A stretch of 64,000 nt of DNA from Semisulcospira habei (GCA_036245525.1 BTPG01000007.1:167304148-167368147), one strand, 5' to 3'. Shown: positions 53,840 to 61,305, counted from the stretch's first letter. A program made the numbers and translations. Notes: a model not told the origin generated them from the letters alone.

Positions 53840-56800
53840 GGTGATTGGACACGTTTCCGTGACGTTGCGAACAATGTAGGATTGTTTTAGCATTCTGTCT
53901 CAGTATTTGCTCACATCCAGAACTATATGGCATCGAAGCCCTAAATTGTGAATTGCTGTAATCACAGTTGCTGCAAAGTTGTCGTCCTCTAACACGAAAA
54001 AAAAAAAAAAAAAAAAAAACCCAAAACAACAACAACAAAAATACTGCAAGATGCCTGACAGTACTGCCTGGATAGAGTCAGGGAACTCATCGGATACTGT
54101 GCATAAAGTAGGTCACTCCTTCTTTGCTGCCGTTGAGCGGAAAAGCTGTATCACACACGCGTGTTACAGCTTGTGTGATACAGTCGTGTTGCATGAACGG
54201 CCAAGTGTGCACAACATTGTCCTGTAGAAACTCTGGTCAACAAAAAAATATGGGCACACGCGATAGTGAAACTTGACCTACTTTCAGCCGCTCACGCGCA
54301 ATGACATCATTTCACAGTGACGACTGGCGGCACTCTGGCGTCATGTCCTGCGCTGTTAGGAACATTTGTCTGGCCTCCAAAATATTGACGCCACAGTATC
54401 GTCTAAACACCGATGTAAGATTCTATATTTCTGACTGTCTTCCCTCCTCTCGTCATTTCCATCCACCCACACGTCACTATACATAGGTTTCGTTCCTCTT
54501 CCCTGGTGCCACTCTTACGTACACACGTTCACTATTCAAACTTCATCATTTAAATTAGCGCTTTTGTGTATTATTGTAAGAACATTTTTAACTCATTCTG
54601 CCCGCGACACACCACAGCACGATATGGCTCGACCATGATAGTTCAAGGGTGGTGGCAGAATAGCTTGGCGCCTATAGCTATTCTGCCATCCACCCTTGAA
54701 CTATCGTGGTCGATTCGTCCCCTGAATTGTAATGCGGTCCTCGGCGGATAACAACAAAATGTGTGTATTTCGTACCCCGGGCACAATGAGATAACGGAGA
54801 TATAGCGATCTATCAACCCTTTACTGTCTGGATTACGTCGCTGTTGTAGTACCGGTGTACATGGGAATCAAAATAAGTTATAACAAAAGGCCCCGCCACA
54901 CGTGCCGGTTGTGCCCCGATTTTGAAGCCGATTCCGATCCGATTGCGATCGGTTGACGTCATTTATCCGATCCGGTCCCAATCGGCTGGGAATCGGGTGT
55001 CTAGAACCTGCTCTATTTTTCGGATCCGAATCGGCCCCGGTTGTAAGCTTTAACCAATGAGAGCGCGTCTCGCAAAGCACGTCGTTTCCGTTTGCAAATG
55101 GCGGAACACGCCTGCTGTGATCAGTACCACCGCCGTTGCTGATGTTTCGGACGCCTCTTCCCGAATATGATGCAAAACTGCTGATAGTGCAAGCACATCA
55201 TCATCACTGTCAAAACTAGCATCCATTTCGCAGAACAGGTACGACCTTGATCTTCGGTTCAAACCGGTCGGCTAAACAAGTCGGGAAATGTGTGGCAGTG
55301 CACACGTTTTTTTTAGTCCGGCCCGATCACCTACCGATTCGAAACTGATCGGGAATCGGCCTCAAAAACGGGCATGTGTAGCGGGGCCTTAAAGGCCCCG
55401 CCACACATGCCCGATTTTAAGGCCGATTCTTGAGCAGTTTCGAATCGGAGTGTGATCGGACCGGACTGCAAAAACGAGTGTGCACTGCCACACATTCCCC
55501 GACTTTATTTAGCCGACCGGTTTGAATCGAAGATCAAGGTCGTACCTGTTCAGCGAAATGGCTGCTAGTTTTGACAGTGCCGGATGATGATGTGCTTGTA
55601 TTATCGGCGGTTTTGCATCATATTCGGGAAGACTGAGGCGGGCGAAACATCGGCAACGAAGTTGGTTGACTGATCCGCTTCCACTGATTTGCAAACTGAA
55701 ACGACGTGCTTTGCGAGACGCGCTCTGATTGGTTGAAGCTTACAACCGGGGCCGATTCGGATCGGAAAAATAGAGCAGTTTCTAAACACCCGATTCCCAG
55801 CCGATTGCGATCGGATCGGATATTTGACGTCATCCGATCGCAATCGGATCGGAATCGGCTTCAAAATCGGGGCACAACCGGCAAGTGTGTCGGCGCCTTA
55901 AGTGTACACCGAGCAGAACGCTCGTTAACACAACACCACTTTTTCCAATTATTTGTATCCTGATTTTCGTGGATTATTGTACTACGCCTTTCTCTGCATT
56001 TGCAACCGAGCCACTGAGTTGACGGCTGGGCCCCGAGGAGACATGGTCTAATTTTTTTCTCTTCATATAACTAGGGTCAAGGAGAGGTATGGCCCAAGCC
56101 TGCAAAAGAGATATCGCCGGTATTATGACTCTGGCCATGCACTGTCTGGAGGAGGTGTGGCCCAGCCATTCGTGTCCTGCCTTTTGCCCACCCCCTTCGG
56201 ACCTTCACTGCAAGGGGACGCAGACTGCGTCTGAAATCTGTGTTAACTCAACGCTGAACAGCCCCAGCCGTCCAAGGAACATAGATGCAAAGTGGTGTCA
56301 GCAAGAGGCACAGATCCTCATGAGCCCCCGCAACTACGGGGGCTCATGAGGATCTATGCCTCTTGCATTTAGATGTTGTTTGTTGTGTTCCCAAATCGAA
56401 GAGGTCAATCGCTAACTTGTGTAGCGTCGTTGTGTCTGTTTCAGGCCCCGAGCGACGAGCGCCGAAAGCGGGCCACCAGCACGACAGAGTCCATCAAATC
56501 GGCCCCTAAGGCTGGGGGCGGGGCCACCAAAATGTCCATCTTCCGATTGGTCGCCGCAACGCGCGCCTGGCAGCGATTGGCTAAGAAGAAAAAAGCCGAG
56601 ACGCCAGTGGTCAAATACGAAAACACGTACCGTCTCGAGCCTGACGAGAAATCGAAATTCTCGGCCACTAAAGTGGAGAGGATTTTACGAGATGTGCTGG
56701 AAACTCGTCTCCGCAACGTCACGTACAGTGCCGATACGTGTCGACGCGTCACGACGGATCTGGCGACCGTCATCAAGTCACGCACTAAGACGCTCAACTT

Positions 56801-56972
56801 TCCGCGCTACAAACTCGTGTGCAATGTCGTCATCATGGAGAACAAAGGTCAAGGATCAGAGGTCGCCAGCAGGTGTCTGTGGAACGCTGGCACTGACTCG
56901 TTCGCCTCCTACACGTACAGGAGCGCTACTCTGGTGGCTGTGGCGAATGTGCACGGAGTGTATTTTGAGTGA
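41214..56972 (+). CDS. Tctex1-domain dynein light chain family protein, two coding exons
   Basis: Exons 41214-41318 and 56445-56972 are both phase 0 at the junction and give a 210-residue protein. Tctex1-type light chains form dimers that link cargo or intermediate chain to cytoplasmic and ciliary dynein. The domain is in the last exon: a variable basic N-terminal part (MSIFRLVAATRAWQRLAKKK), then VKYENTYRLEP, a first helix KVERILRDVLETRL, a second helix CRRVTTDLATVIKSR, and beta strands YKLVCNVVIMENKGQG, SRCLWNAGTDSFASYTYRS and TLVAVANVHGVYFE. This order, ending a few residues after VHGVYFE, fits the DYNLT4/DYNLT5 (TCTEX1D) group, whose domain is also C-terminal. I cannot exclude a further small exon in the 15.1-kb intron. 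Confidence 0.82.
41441..41512. repeat. Family C hairpin, diverged
   Basis: GTGTTGGTCTGTGATTTTG and CAAAATCATTGATACCAACAC form the stem; the tip is decayed. It is 120 bp downstream of the exon donor at 41318. Confidence 0.7.
41643..41723. mobile_element. TTAA-bounded hairpin MITE, family E, copy 1
   Basis: TTAACTCATCCGAGACG to CGTCTCGAATGGGTTAA. The stem CGCCTACGGATACGCGG pairs with CCGCGTATCCGTAGGCG. It shares its right TTAA with the next element. Confidence 0.88.
41720..41923. mobile_element. TTAA-bounded MITE, family B (second subtype)
   Basis: It starts at the TTAA that also ends family E copy 1 (TTAACCCCTTCCTGCCGGG) and ends GTGAAGGTGTTAA. The core is AAGAGACACAGATCTTCTTCAG...CTCATGAGGATCTATGCCTCT. 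The sequence from 41930 to 42220 shows only a short GTGAGACGACCAGGCC direct repeat. Confidence 0.85.
42225..42429. mobile_element. TTAA-bounded MITE, family A (GGTGGTGCC subtype)
   Basis: TTAACACTATTCTACCCCAG to GTGGCTGAATGAGTTAA. The outer stem is GATCGAGCATGATAGTTCAA and TTGAACTATCATGCTCGATC, perfectly matched, including a GAGCATG variant present on both arms. Confidence 0.88.
42583..42872. repeat. (CATT)n and GT/CA microsatellites
   Basis: A (CATT)n run at 42583-42600, a GT/GTGC-rich block at 42700-42810 and a (CA)n block at 42829-42866. The GT and CA blocks can pair with each other. Confidence 0.85.
42920..42982. repeat. Family C hairpin, diverged
   Basis: CTAGCCTGTGTTTTGGTCCTTAC pairs with GTAAGATCCAAAATCACAGACAAGCTA. 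The next ~600 bp (43000-43600) hold no feature I recognise. Confidence 0.7.
43614..43676. repeat. Family B hairpin with C-run tip
   Basis: CAAGAGGCATAGATCCTCATG pairs with CATGAGGATCTCTTG. The tip has a run of 13 C's, and part of the right arm (TATGC) is missing. The region 43690-44200 is otherwise unremarkable. Confidence 0.75.
44305..44472. mobile_element. TTAA-bounded MITE, family A (GGTGGTGCC subtype)
   Basis: TTAAATGAAGGTTTT to AGGATGAAAATGGTTAA. The core arms GTTCAAGGGTGGTGCCAGAA and TTCTGGCACCACCCTTGAAC match perfectly. It shares the TTAA at 44469-44472 with the next element. Confidence 0.87.
44469..44686. mobile_element. TTAA-starting MITE, family B
   Basis: TTAACCCGGTGTGTGCCAGC to CACTGAACGGGTTGAA. 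The core is GCAACGAGGTATAGATCCTCA with TGAGGATCTACACCTCGTTGC. The CAACGAGGT variant is present on both arms. Confidence 0.86.
45463..45543. mobile_element. Hairpin MITE, family E, copy 2
   Basis: AGACGTAAGACATACGGATA and TATCCGTATGTCTTACGTCT pair perfectly; the right end is AATGGGTTAA. Compared with copy 1, several inner positions differ on both arms. A family F end fragment (TGTTTGTCCAGTGTTGAGTG) lies upstream near 45178. Confidence 0.86.
46066..46233. mobile_element. Family A MITE (GGTGGTGCC subtype)
   Basis: Core TAGTTCAAGGGTGGTGCCAG to CTGGCACCATCCTTGAATTA (46066-46136); right end GATGAAGTGGGTTAA. The left terminus is unclear. A G-run lies upstream at about 45790-45825. Confidence 0.8.
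46278..46345. repeat. Family B hairpin, diverged
   Basis: TTTGCAAGAGACATAAAGTCTC and GAATATATGCCTCTTTGC; the tip is replaced by an AACAGCAACAACAGG run. Confidence 0.6.
46418..47060 (+). mobile_element. Family G element, copy 1
   Basis: It starts with a palindrome (GGTGTTTAGGTGATACCGAG...CACCTAAACACCGATGTAAG, 46425-46525, tip CCTACGAG/GAGTAGG). A body follows with TTTTTCTTGGCAT, CAGCCGCCATTGTGT, TGACGTCATTTG, GTGCCCGTACCTTTTTGTTGAC and a GTATCACACACGCGTGATAC inner palindrome, ending at GTCATTTAGAGGTACGATA. Confidence 0.75.
47061..47216 (+). repeat. Partial family G repeat between copies
   Basis: ATATTTTGTTGACCAAACTT, TGTATCACACACTTG and CAGCTTTTCCGCTC repeat the last third of family G, ending at the next G palindrome. 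Confidence 0.65.
47217..48240 (+). mobile_element. Family G element, copy 2 (interrupted by family F)
   Basis: The leading palindrome is 47217-47352 (ACATCGGTGTTTAGGTGATA ... CACCTGTACACCGATGT). The body matches copy 1 (CAGCCGCCATTGTGTTGG, GTGCCCGTACCTTTTTGTTGAC, GTCATTTAGAGGTACGATA) but is split after GATTTGAGTTG by a family F palindrome (about 47401-47750). Confidence 0.78.
47401..47750. mobile_element. Family F long palindrome nested in family G
   Basis: The inverted repeat spans 47447-47740, centred near 47590, with arms of about 145 bp. Both arms hold CCAAGGGGAATCACTCAGCG, GACAAACAGTTAGA, TTCGCCAGCCCACAGAGAAA and AGAACAAGACGATCATCTAC. CTCACAAACCAGATATAGG precedes it, as in other F copies. 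Arm identity is high, with small differences near GCCCGGCCCGCC. Confidence 0.88.
48258..48471. mobile_element. TTAA-bounded MITE, family A (GGTGATGCC subtype)
   Basis: TTAACTCATTCTACCCCAG to TTGGGGTAGAATGGGTTAA; arms AAGGGTGATGCCAGAATAGC and GCTATTCTGGCATCACCCTT are perfect. Confidence 0.9.
48578..48709. repeat. Poly-C and poly-G runs
   Basis: A C-run at about 48578-48591 and a run of 28-29 G's at 48681-48709. Confidence 0.9.
49030..49600 (+). pseudogene. 3' remnant of an APE-type LINE
   Basis: Broken frames give CKKDMRALDIDTGSWKRLAD, DDRAKWRSIL, KSVEEKMSKAAADKRARRK and CDLCSRDCHSRI. This is the same C-terminal arrangement as the LINE at 26334 (W-x-x-LA-x-DR-x-x-WR, then a C-x2-C finger with SRI). 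The order is shifted between frames at about 49390. Confidence 0.72.
49948..50002. repeat. Family C hairpin, perfect 25-bp stem
   Basis: GGTCTGTGATTTTGGACCTT and AAGGTCCAAAATCACAGACC (plus ACGGC/GCCGT) surround the loop GGAAA. Confidence 0.9.
50115..50184. repeat. Family B hairpin (CAACAGAC subtype)
   Basis: CTGCAACAGACGCAGATCTC pairs with GGGTCTATGTCTGTTGCAG; CAACAGAC/GTCTGTTG replaces CAAGAGGC/GCCTCTTG on both arms. Confidence 0.75.
50341..50529. mobile_element. MITE with CAGTAGAACCTGTTT ends and TA target
   Basis: CAGTAGAACCTGTTTTGAGC and AAACAGGTTCTATTG are inverted ends flanked by TA. Inside is a fold-back GTCATTAAAGACCATCAT / ATGATGGCCTTTAATGAC (50395-50460). Part of the inner arm also occurs at 21150-21185. 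Such ends are common in Tc/pogo-type MITEs. Confidence 0.75.
51109..51682. mobile_element. Family A MITE carrying a nested retroposon
   Basis: TTAACCTTTTATCCTCGGG to TTGGGGCTAAACGGGTTAA. The palindrome centre is collapsed: AGATGAGCTTGGCGCC is followed at once by TACCCTTGAATTATCATGAT. The right flank is split by a 375-bp retroposon at 51233-51607. Confidence 0.85.
51233..51607 (+). mobile_element. ATCA-tailed retroposon, copy 2, with 10-bp target duplication
   Basis: From 51341 it matches the sequence at 1-287. It is flanked by CTACAACTGG (51223-51232) and CTACAAATGG (51608-51617). The intact MITE sequence on either side, compared with other family A copies, shows exactly where it entered. 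The tail is AATGAACAATCAACCAACC. Confidence 0.85.
51759..51800. repeat. (ATT)n microsatellite
   Basis: About 14 units, followed by T-rich sequence to 51905. Confidence 0.93.
51932..52010. repeat. Half of a family A hairpin
   Basis: Only the right arm remains (AGGCGCCAGGCTAATCTAGC, ACTACCCTTGAATG, AACTATCATGGCC). C-runs follow at 52061-52089. Confidence 0.65.
52222..52435. mobile_element. TTAA-bounded MITE, family A (GATGAG subtype, reverse orientation)
   Basis: TTAACCCATTCAACCCCAAG to CCGGGGCTAGATGGGTTAA. Arms AAGGGTAGTGCCAGATGAGC and GCTCATCTGGCACTACCCTT are perfect. The AATTTGGGAA-type flank lies on the left here. Confidence 0.9.
52607..52678. repeat. Family B hairpin
   Basis: CCGCAAGAGACACAGCGGATC...CATGAGGATCTATGTCTCTTGC; a few bases (AGCGG) are inserted in the left arm. 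Confidence 0.75.
52798..52892. mobile_element. Family F, short form
   Basis: CTCACAAACCAGATAGGTGA...GGCAGAATTGTAC leads into a perfect stem, ACAACAAACCAAGGGGAGTT with AACTCCCCTTGGTTTGTTGT, centred at about 52865. The long inner arms of other F copies are missing. Confidence 0.85.
52998..53240. repeat. Family O poly-G/poly-C element
   Basis: GGTTGGATCTTGGGGGG, TACAGGGGTTCCGGAACCCC, TTGTTTGATATTTTGGCG, TTCGGCCCCTGGAAGCAAGG and GGTCCCAAACAAAAAG follow the order seen at 33812. Confidence 0.72.
53391..53509. mobile_element. MITE, family J (GGCCAGTTGCATGA ends)
   Basis: GGGTCAGTTGCATGA and TCATGCAACTGGCCC are the ends; inner arms CTTAGTCCTGCACCAGTCAC and GTGGCTGGTGCAGGACTAAG continue the stem to a centre near 53450. 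Confidence 0.82.
53530..53706. mobile_element. Family B MITE
   Basis: Core 53599-53664 is a perfect GCAAGAGGCATAGATCCTCA...TGAGGATCTATGTCTCTTGC apart from one base, tip CCCCGCTGTCGCGGGG. The right end is GCAGTAAATGGGTTAA. Confidence 0.85.
53797..53842. repeat. (GT)n followed by poly-G
   Basis: GT units at 53799-53822, then about 20 G's. Confidence 0.93.
54096..54430 (-). mobile_element. Family G element, copy 3 (inverted)
   Basis: Its complement matches copies 1 and 2 from the leading CTTACATCGGTGTTTAG through GTGACGTC-like and TTTCAATATCGCG-like blocks to the GTATCACAC inner palindrome (54150-54182). The leading palindrome is reduced to one arm. Confidence 0.72.
54588..54794. mobile_element. 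Family A MITE with collapsed centre
   Basis: TTAACTCATTCTGCCCGCG at the left; the right end is decayed (GCACAATGAGATAAC). Arms AAGGGTGGTGGCAGAATAGC and GCTATTCTGCCATCCACCCTT. The tip is shortened to GGCGCCTATA. Confidence 0.8.
54889..55897. mobile_element. Family H: two ~500-bp MITEs head-to-head forming a ~1-kb palindrome
   Basis: Unit 1 (54889-55388) starts GGCCCCGCCACACGTGCC and ends GGCATGTGTAGCGGGGCC. Unit 2 (55394-55897) is its inverted copy. The units meet at TTAAA (55389-55393). Both contain CCGATTCCGATCC / GGATCGGAATCGG tracts, GAAATGGC, and a CGAGACGCGCTCT block. Arms are alike throughout but have many differences, so the two insertions are not recent. Confidence 0.85.
55905..56300. 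other. Intron sequence, no gene recognised
   Basis: It includes the left flank of a family B element from about 56214. An open stretch at 56089-56349 spans this repeat and is not taken as coding. Confidence 0.4.
56301..56366. repeat. Family B hairpin 78 bp upstream of the Tctex1 exon
   Basis: GCAAGAGGCACAGATCCTCA pairs with TGAGGATCTATGCCTCTTGC, tip CCCCCGCAACTACGGGGG. Its stem ends 78 bp before the exon at 56445. Confidence 0.83.
56445..56972 (+). CDS. Tctex1-domain gene, last exon with the entire domain
   Basis: The acceptor TGTCTGTTTCAG ends at 56444 and the stop is TGA at 56970-56972. All Tctex1 secondary-structure blocks are present in one open frame with no breaks. AATAAA at about 57078 is a plausible poly(A) signal, 105 bp after the stop. 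Confidence 0.9.
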   Translation, partial: APSDERRKRATSTTESIKSAPKAGGGATKMSIFRLVAATRAWQRLAKKKKAETPVVKYENTYRLEPDEKSKFSATKVERILRDVLETRLRNVTYSADTCRRVTTDLATVIKSRTKTLNFPRYKLVCNVVIMENKGQGSEVASRCLWNAGTDSFASYTYRSATLVAVANVHGVYFE

Positions 56973-57220
56973 TTGTGACTTTAAGTTATAATTTATTATA
57001 AATTATGATCATACTTTTCATAATGTATGCACGTTCTGTTGAATGGTTCACTCGCGGCAGGGAATTTTAGAGAAGGAAATAAACAGACCCTGCTCTCTGC
57101 GACACTGACAGGAAACTCGGCACCCGTCCGCTGGACAAAGCAGCTGGTGGCGTGGTGAATACGTCATCTTCAGTCTCACCTCTCATTCCCTTTCCGAAAC
57201 ACTACAACACAATACGGATT

Positions 57221-57308
57221 GACTACGATCGTTCGAGGGTGGTGCCAGAATAGCTTGGCGCCTACAGGCGCCAAGCTATTCTGGCACCACCCTCGAACGA
57301 TCATAGTC
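57221..57308. mobile_element. Family A hairpin with matched changes on both arms
   Basis: GACTACGATCGTTCGAGGGT pairs with ACCCTCGAACGATCATAGTC. In other copies the sequence is TGATAGTTCAAGGG / CCCTTGAACTATCA; here CGATCGTTCGAGGG / CCCTCGAACGATC keeps pairing. The following 57310-58180 shows no gene or repeat I recognise. Confidence 0.85.
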
Positions 57309-58180
57309 GATCTGTCTCCAGAACCGTAATTGTAGTCTTATAACTATCAGATCTGGGAGTTTGGACATTGGGCACAGTGTATCAGTCTCTATCTAAACAA
57401 CTATGCGAGTTTTGGATGACAAGGCATACTCGGCATTGGCCACTGTGTGGGTATGTCGCACTATAGGACCCAACGCGAGTCACATTTTTGCAACAACACA
57501 CGAGGGAATATTGACCAAGTCCCGCCATTGACTCAACGTCGAGTTACCAAAACTTCATAACGTTTGCCGAACCTGGACGAAAATGGATCTGGAACCCGTT
57601 TCACCAGGCAGTCTGGTTTCATCGTGTGTTTGTTGTGTCCGGCTTGGATTAACCAATCAGATCTTGATTAACAAAGTGAAATTTAGCTAGCGAATCTTGT
57701 CGTCTTCAAATGTCTGACTTTGTTCCACCAGTGAGGCCATGGCTTACAAATAGCAAAGACTGCCAGTCAATCATGTCGCAACTTGCGTACCTTTCGATCG
57801 CCAATCAACTTTTGACACACAAAGGCGTCATTTATCAACAGTCACGTCGCAGCTAGTATTCCGTCCATGTATTTTGTTCAAGTTCGAATCACCAATCAGT
57901 AGGTTTTGATGTAGAAACTGTACAAAGCTACTGGTAAAATACATTTAAATCATGTTTGGTGAGCATATTAAAATTTTGTGTAAATATGTGTATTCAAAAT
58001 TTGCATAAAGGAATTGCCACGTATATGTAAAACCTCCTTTTATGTTTTGTTTGTGTATGTGAGTAAACTTGATTTGCGAATATGTTCGTGTACTGGGTGC
58101 ACAGTGACCCATGGTTTTTATATAGGCGATTCACTGAATATTCCTGGCCCTACGTCGTGGGTGCACACGCATCCATATAT

Positions 58181-58390
58181 TATTATGTAGGCCTTTCCCT
58201 GATTTCACTCATGTTTGGGAGTGTGTGTGAAGAACGGGTGTCGGTCTCTCCATATTATGTAGGCCTTTCCCTGATTTCACTCATGTTTGGGAGTGTGTGT
58301 GAAGAACGGGTGTCGGTCTCTCCATATTATGTAGGCCTTTCCCTGATTTCACTTATGTATGGGAGTGTGTGTGAAGAATGGGTGTCGGTT
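58181..58390. repeat. 72-bp tandem repeat, nearly three copies
   Basis: TATTATGTAGGCCTTTCCCT recurs at 58181, 58253 and 58325. The period of 72 keeps one frame open, giving a repeated 24-residue peptide, but no coding context exists. Confidence 0.9.
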
Positions 58391-58516
58391 CTCCTTCTTA
58401 TCACATCTATAAGTGCACAACTGGACGTGTCCTCTCTGTCTCTAAAATAAACTTGCAGCTGGAGTCACAATATCGTTACGTCTCCCCCTCCCCCACCACC
58501 CAACTCGATTCTCCTC

Positions 58517-58692
<176 letters not shown>

Positions 58693-59120
58693 ATGAGAGA
58701 GAGAGAAAAATGAGGAGCCGAGAGAGCATGTAGAGCTCAAACTATTTATTTCCGTTAGCAACTGTCATGTGCGCTCCAGCCCACGGTGTATAACTTTTAG
58801 TGTGTATGTGATAATCACTTGAGCCAGACACGTGAAGGGTTAGTACAGGTGATGAATGCGTGTTACGTGAGTGCTGTTGGCAGTTGCGCGGCGCTTTGCT
58901 TTTCTTGTGGCATTATGCGCAATTATATTTCATCCAAGGGATGAGCTGTGCTCCACGATAAGGGTACTTGCTCAGGGGAATTAAAGTCCAGTTTAATAGC
59001 GCGCGCGCCAACGTGGCTAAAGCTGCCGGCACCTGTGTGGAACTAAATATTCATGACAGTGGAACATTGGTGTTTTTGTTGTCGTCGTTTGTCAGTTGTT
59101 TGAGCGCCTGTCATTCATAT

Positions 59121-59178
59121 GCCCCGGTCTGTGATTTTGGGCTTTGTGTCTCCAAAAGATCCGAAATCACACGGCCCA
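59121..59178. repeat. Decayed family C hairpin
   Basis: GCCCCGGTCTGTGATTTTGG and CCGAAATCACACGGCCC; a second single arm (GCTGGTCTGTGATTCTG) is at about 59440. Confidence 0.55.
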
Positions 59179-59502
59179 CATCAAACATAAACATGCCTGT
59201 GTAGTGCAACTTTATGTCGTTTTATGCAATCTCCTATTCTGCACCAACTTGAAATGTGTAGTACTATTAGTATGTGCAGAAAACACACACGCACGCACGC
59301 ACGCACACAACACAGACTCAAACCGCTCAAATTTCTCAATGAGATGCAAATGTCTGTTTAGTGCAGTTTTCGTCTCTCGTATAGATGTTACCCTGTCGCA
59401 TCTAATTAATTTTTGTCACTGCCTTGAAAATTGTACGCTGGTCTGTGATTCTGTACCTTTCTGCTGAACGCCGACGACCCAGCTTCACAAGCCCAGAGGC
59501 AT

Positions 59503-59718
59503 GTAAACCCATTTAGCCCCGAGTCCCTACAGCAGGAGATTGATTGACCATGATAATTCAAGGGTAGTGCCAGATTAGCTTGGCGCCTGAAAGGCGCCAA
59601 GCTAATCTGGCACTACCCTTGAATTATCATGGTCAATCCACCTCCGGCAACTGGTACATTGTCGTTAAACAACACTTCCAAAATTTGGGAAACGCACCCA
59701 TGGGGCTAAAAGGGTTAA
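59503..59718. mobile_element. Family A MITE (GATTAG subtype)
   Basis: AAACCCATTTAGCCCCGAG to TGGGGCTAAAAGGGTTAA. Arms AAGGGTAGTGCCAGATTAGC and GCTAATCTGGCACTACCCTT are perfect. Confidence 0.87.
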
Positions 59719-59880
59719 TTGGAAGCAATTGCCATACACTCAGGTACTATCGCTGAGCTATCTTCCCAGCTAAGAGCCGTAAATCAAGCACTGTCGTCAC
59801 ATTCACACAACAACAAAAAAAAAACCTCCCTTGAACCGTCGTCGCCAAATAATTAATCCCATGGCTGCTGAGAAAAAGAG

Positions 59881-60050
59881 TTAACATAACCGTACTGCAA
59901 GAGGCATAGATCCACATGAGCCCCCGCAAATGCGGTGTCTCATGAGGATCTATGCGTCTTGCTGACCGTGATGATGTTGTATTTACGTTTCATGGACGCC
60001 TGGTGCTTATGGCGTTGAATTATCAGTGATTTCACAATCAAAAAGACAAG
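59881..60050. mobile_element. Family B MITE (second subtype)
   Basis: It starts TTAACATAACCGTACTGC. Core 59897-59962: GCAAGAGGCATAGATCCACA with TGAGGATCTATGCGTCTTGC. The right flank has the subtype's CATGGACGCCTGG and GATTTCA. Confidence 0.78.
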
Positions 60051-60053
60051 TCA

Positions 60054-60242
60054 TTTACCCCATCTGCAAGAGACATAGATCCTCATGCTCCCACGCAATT
60101 GCGGGGGCTCATAAGGCTCTATGCCTCTTGCGAAAACACTTTATATCCATGTTCCATGGACGTCAAGCGCTCTTTGGCGTTGAATTAACAAACGCCGATT
60201 TCAGAAACACAATCTGCGTCCATTGGCAGTGAAAGGGTTTAA
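60054..60242. mobile_element. Family B MITE (second subtype), upstream of a promoter
   Basis: Core 60066-60131 is GCAAGAGACATAGATCCTCA with a partly matched right arm; the right end GGCAGTGAAAGGGTTTAA finishes about 260 bp before the TATA box at 60503. Confidence 0.8.
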
Positions 60243-60412
60243 GCACTACTCTTCAGCTGAGTCGGCGCTGAAAGTTCAAGAGTCATGAAAGACCGTGGAG
60301 GGGTGTCTGGACACCAAGCCTTGAACGTTTCTATTTTCCAGTAATTTGCGGCCTTTTGTTACCACACATTAATTTGCCGACCATATGTCACCACTGACGC
60401 GGAATGCTCCGT

Positions 60413-60540
60413 CCAATGGGTGATCGAAGACTATAGTGATCGTTGTCTATCAACTTTTCCAAAATATCAACTGCGCATAATCTTAATCGTTCGCGGGCCG
60501 TGTATATAAGGAGCGAAAATTGGTTTCGCTGACAACGAGA
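60413..60540 (+). promoter_or_regulatory. Core promoter with CCAAT and TATA boxes
   Basis: CCAAT at 60413-60417 and TATATAAG at 60503-60510, about 90 bp apart, are followed some 28 bp later by a plausible start near 60535 and by a clean splice donor at 60588. The downstream exon carries a signal peptide. Together these point to a regulated, probably tissue-specific, RNA polymerase II promoter. Confidence 0.65.
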
Positions 60541-60587
60541 ACAAACAAACTTTCAGTTTTGCTTGATATAGGACTGAAACACGAAAG
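60535..60587 (+). other. Non-coding first exon of the secreted-protein gene
   Basis: There is no ATG between the predicted start and the donor ACGAAAG|GTAAGC (exon end 60587). The start is inferred from TATA spacing only. The intron runs to the acceptor GTTGTGTTGCAG at 61152. Confidence 0.55.
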
Positions 60588-61056
60588 GTAAGCAAGCGAT
60601 TGAGGAAAAGACGAATTTCAATGCATTTTGGTCCAAACCAAACTGTCCTTTACAAGTCCACCTATAGAGGGCGCTATGGTTTGGACCAAATAGAATAATT
60701 ACATTTCTGGTCTTCGATCAACTTTTGCTTGATTGCCCTTTTTTATGTGTCTTTTTACTCATTTCTCTCGATTTTGTTGCTATTGTTATTTTCGTAAAGA
60801 AATTGGTTTAGAAGTGTTTAGCTTGAAACGTTTATGTTTTTTTTTAAAAATCGTGATTAGTTTAGTTTTCTTCAGTTATTTGTAAATTCAACTAATTTAG
60901 TTCTAAGTTGTGCACTTTAAGTTGGTGTTAGTTAACTAGTATTTTATCGTCCATTAAATTTTATTAGTTTCGTTGTACTTTTCCGTTTAGTGTATTCTGC
61001 TATGTCAATTTGTAATTGTTATTTATATTATTTGTAAATCTGTTATTTATTAATCA

Positions 61057-61061
61057 TCATG

Positions 61062-61102
<41 letters not shown>

Positions 61103-61121
61103 AGTTGATTGATTGATTGAT
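61057..61121. repeat. (GATT)n microsatellite in intron 1
   Basis: TGATTGAT units interrupted once by AAAGT, ending about 30 bp before the splice acceptor. Confidence 0.92.
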
Positions 61122-61152
61122 ACGAACACGTGTTTTTCGTGTTGTGTTGCAG

Positions 61153-61305
61153 GCAAGACAAGATGGCGGTCGGAAAAGCTGTTCTGTTTGGTGCGTGTGC
61201 ACTAATGGTTGTCATGGTGGCCACTCCGGTGGAGGGACAGGACCGGTTCCCACGCAGAATGGCCCGCTTGCTGAAGAATCTTGTTGCGCAGCTGGCGGCC
61301 ATTGA
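61153..61305 (+). CDS. Secreted-protein gene, exon 2 with start codon and signal peptide
   Basis: The acceptor GTTGCAG ends at 61152 and the ATG is at 61163 (context AAGATGGCG, good). The donor ATTGA|GTGAGT is a near-perfect consensus. Without splicing the frame stops at once (GAG TGA), which supports the donor. Confidence 0.72.
   Translation, partial: ARQDGGRKSCSVWCVCTNGCHGGHSGGGTGPVPTQNGPLAEESCCAAGGH

Noticed and set aside
56089..56349. 86-codon open frame before the Tctex1 exon
   Set aside because: Its second half is the family B MITE and it has no splice-phase fit to the exon at 56445.
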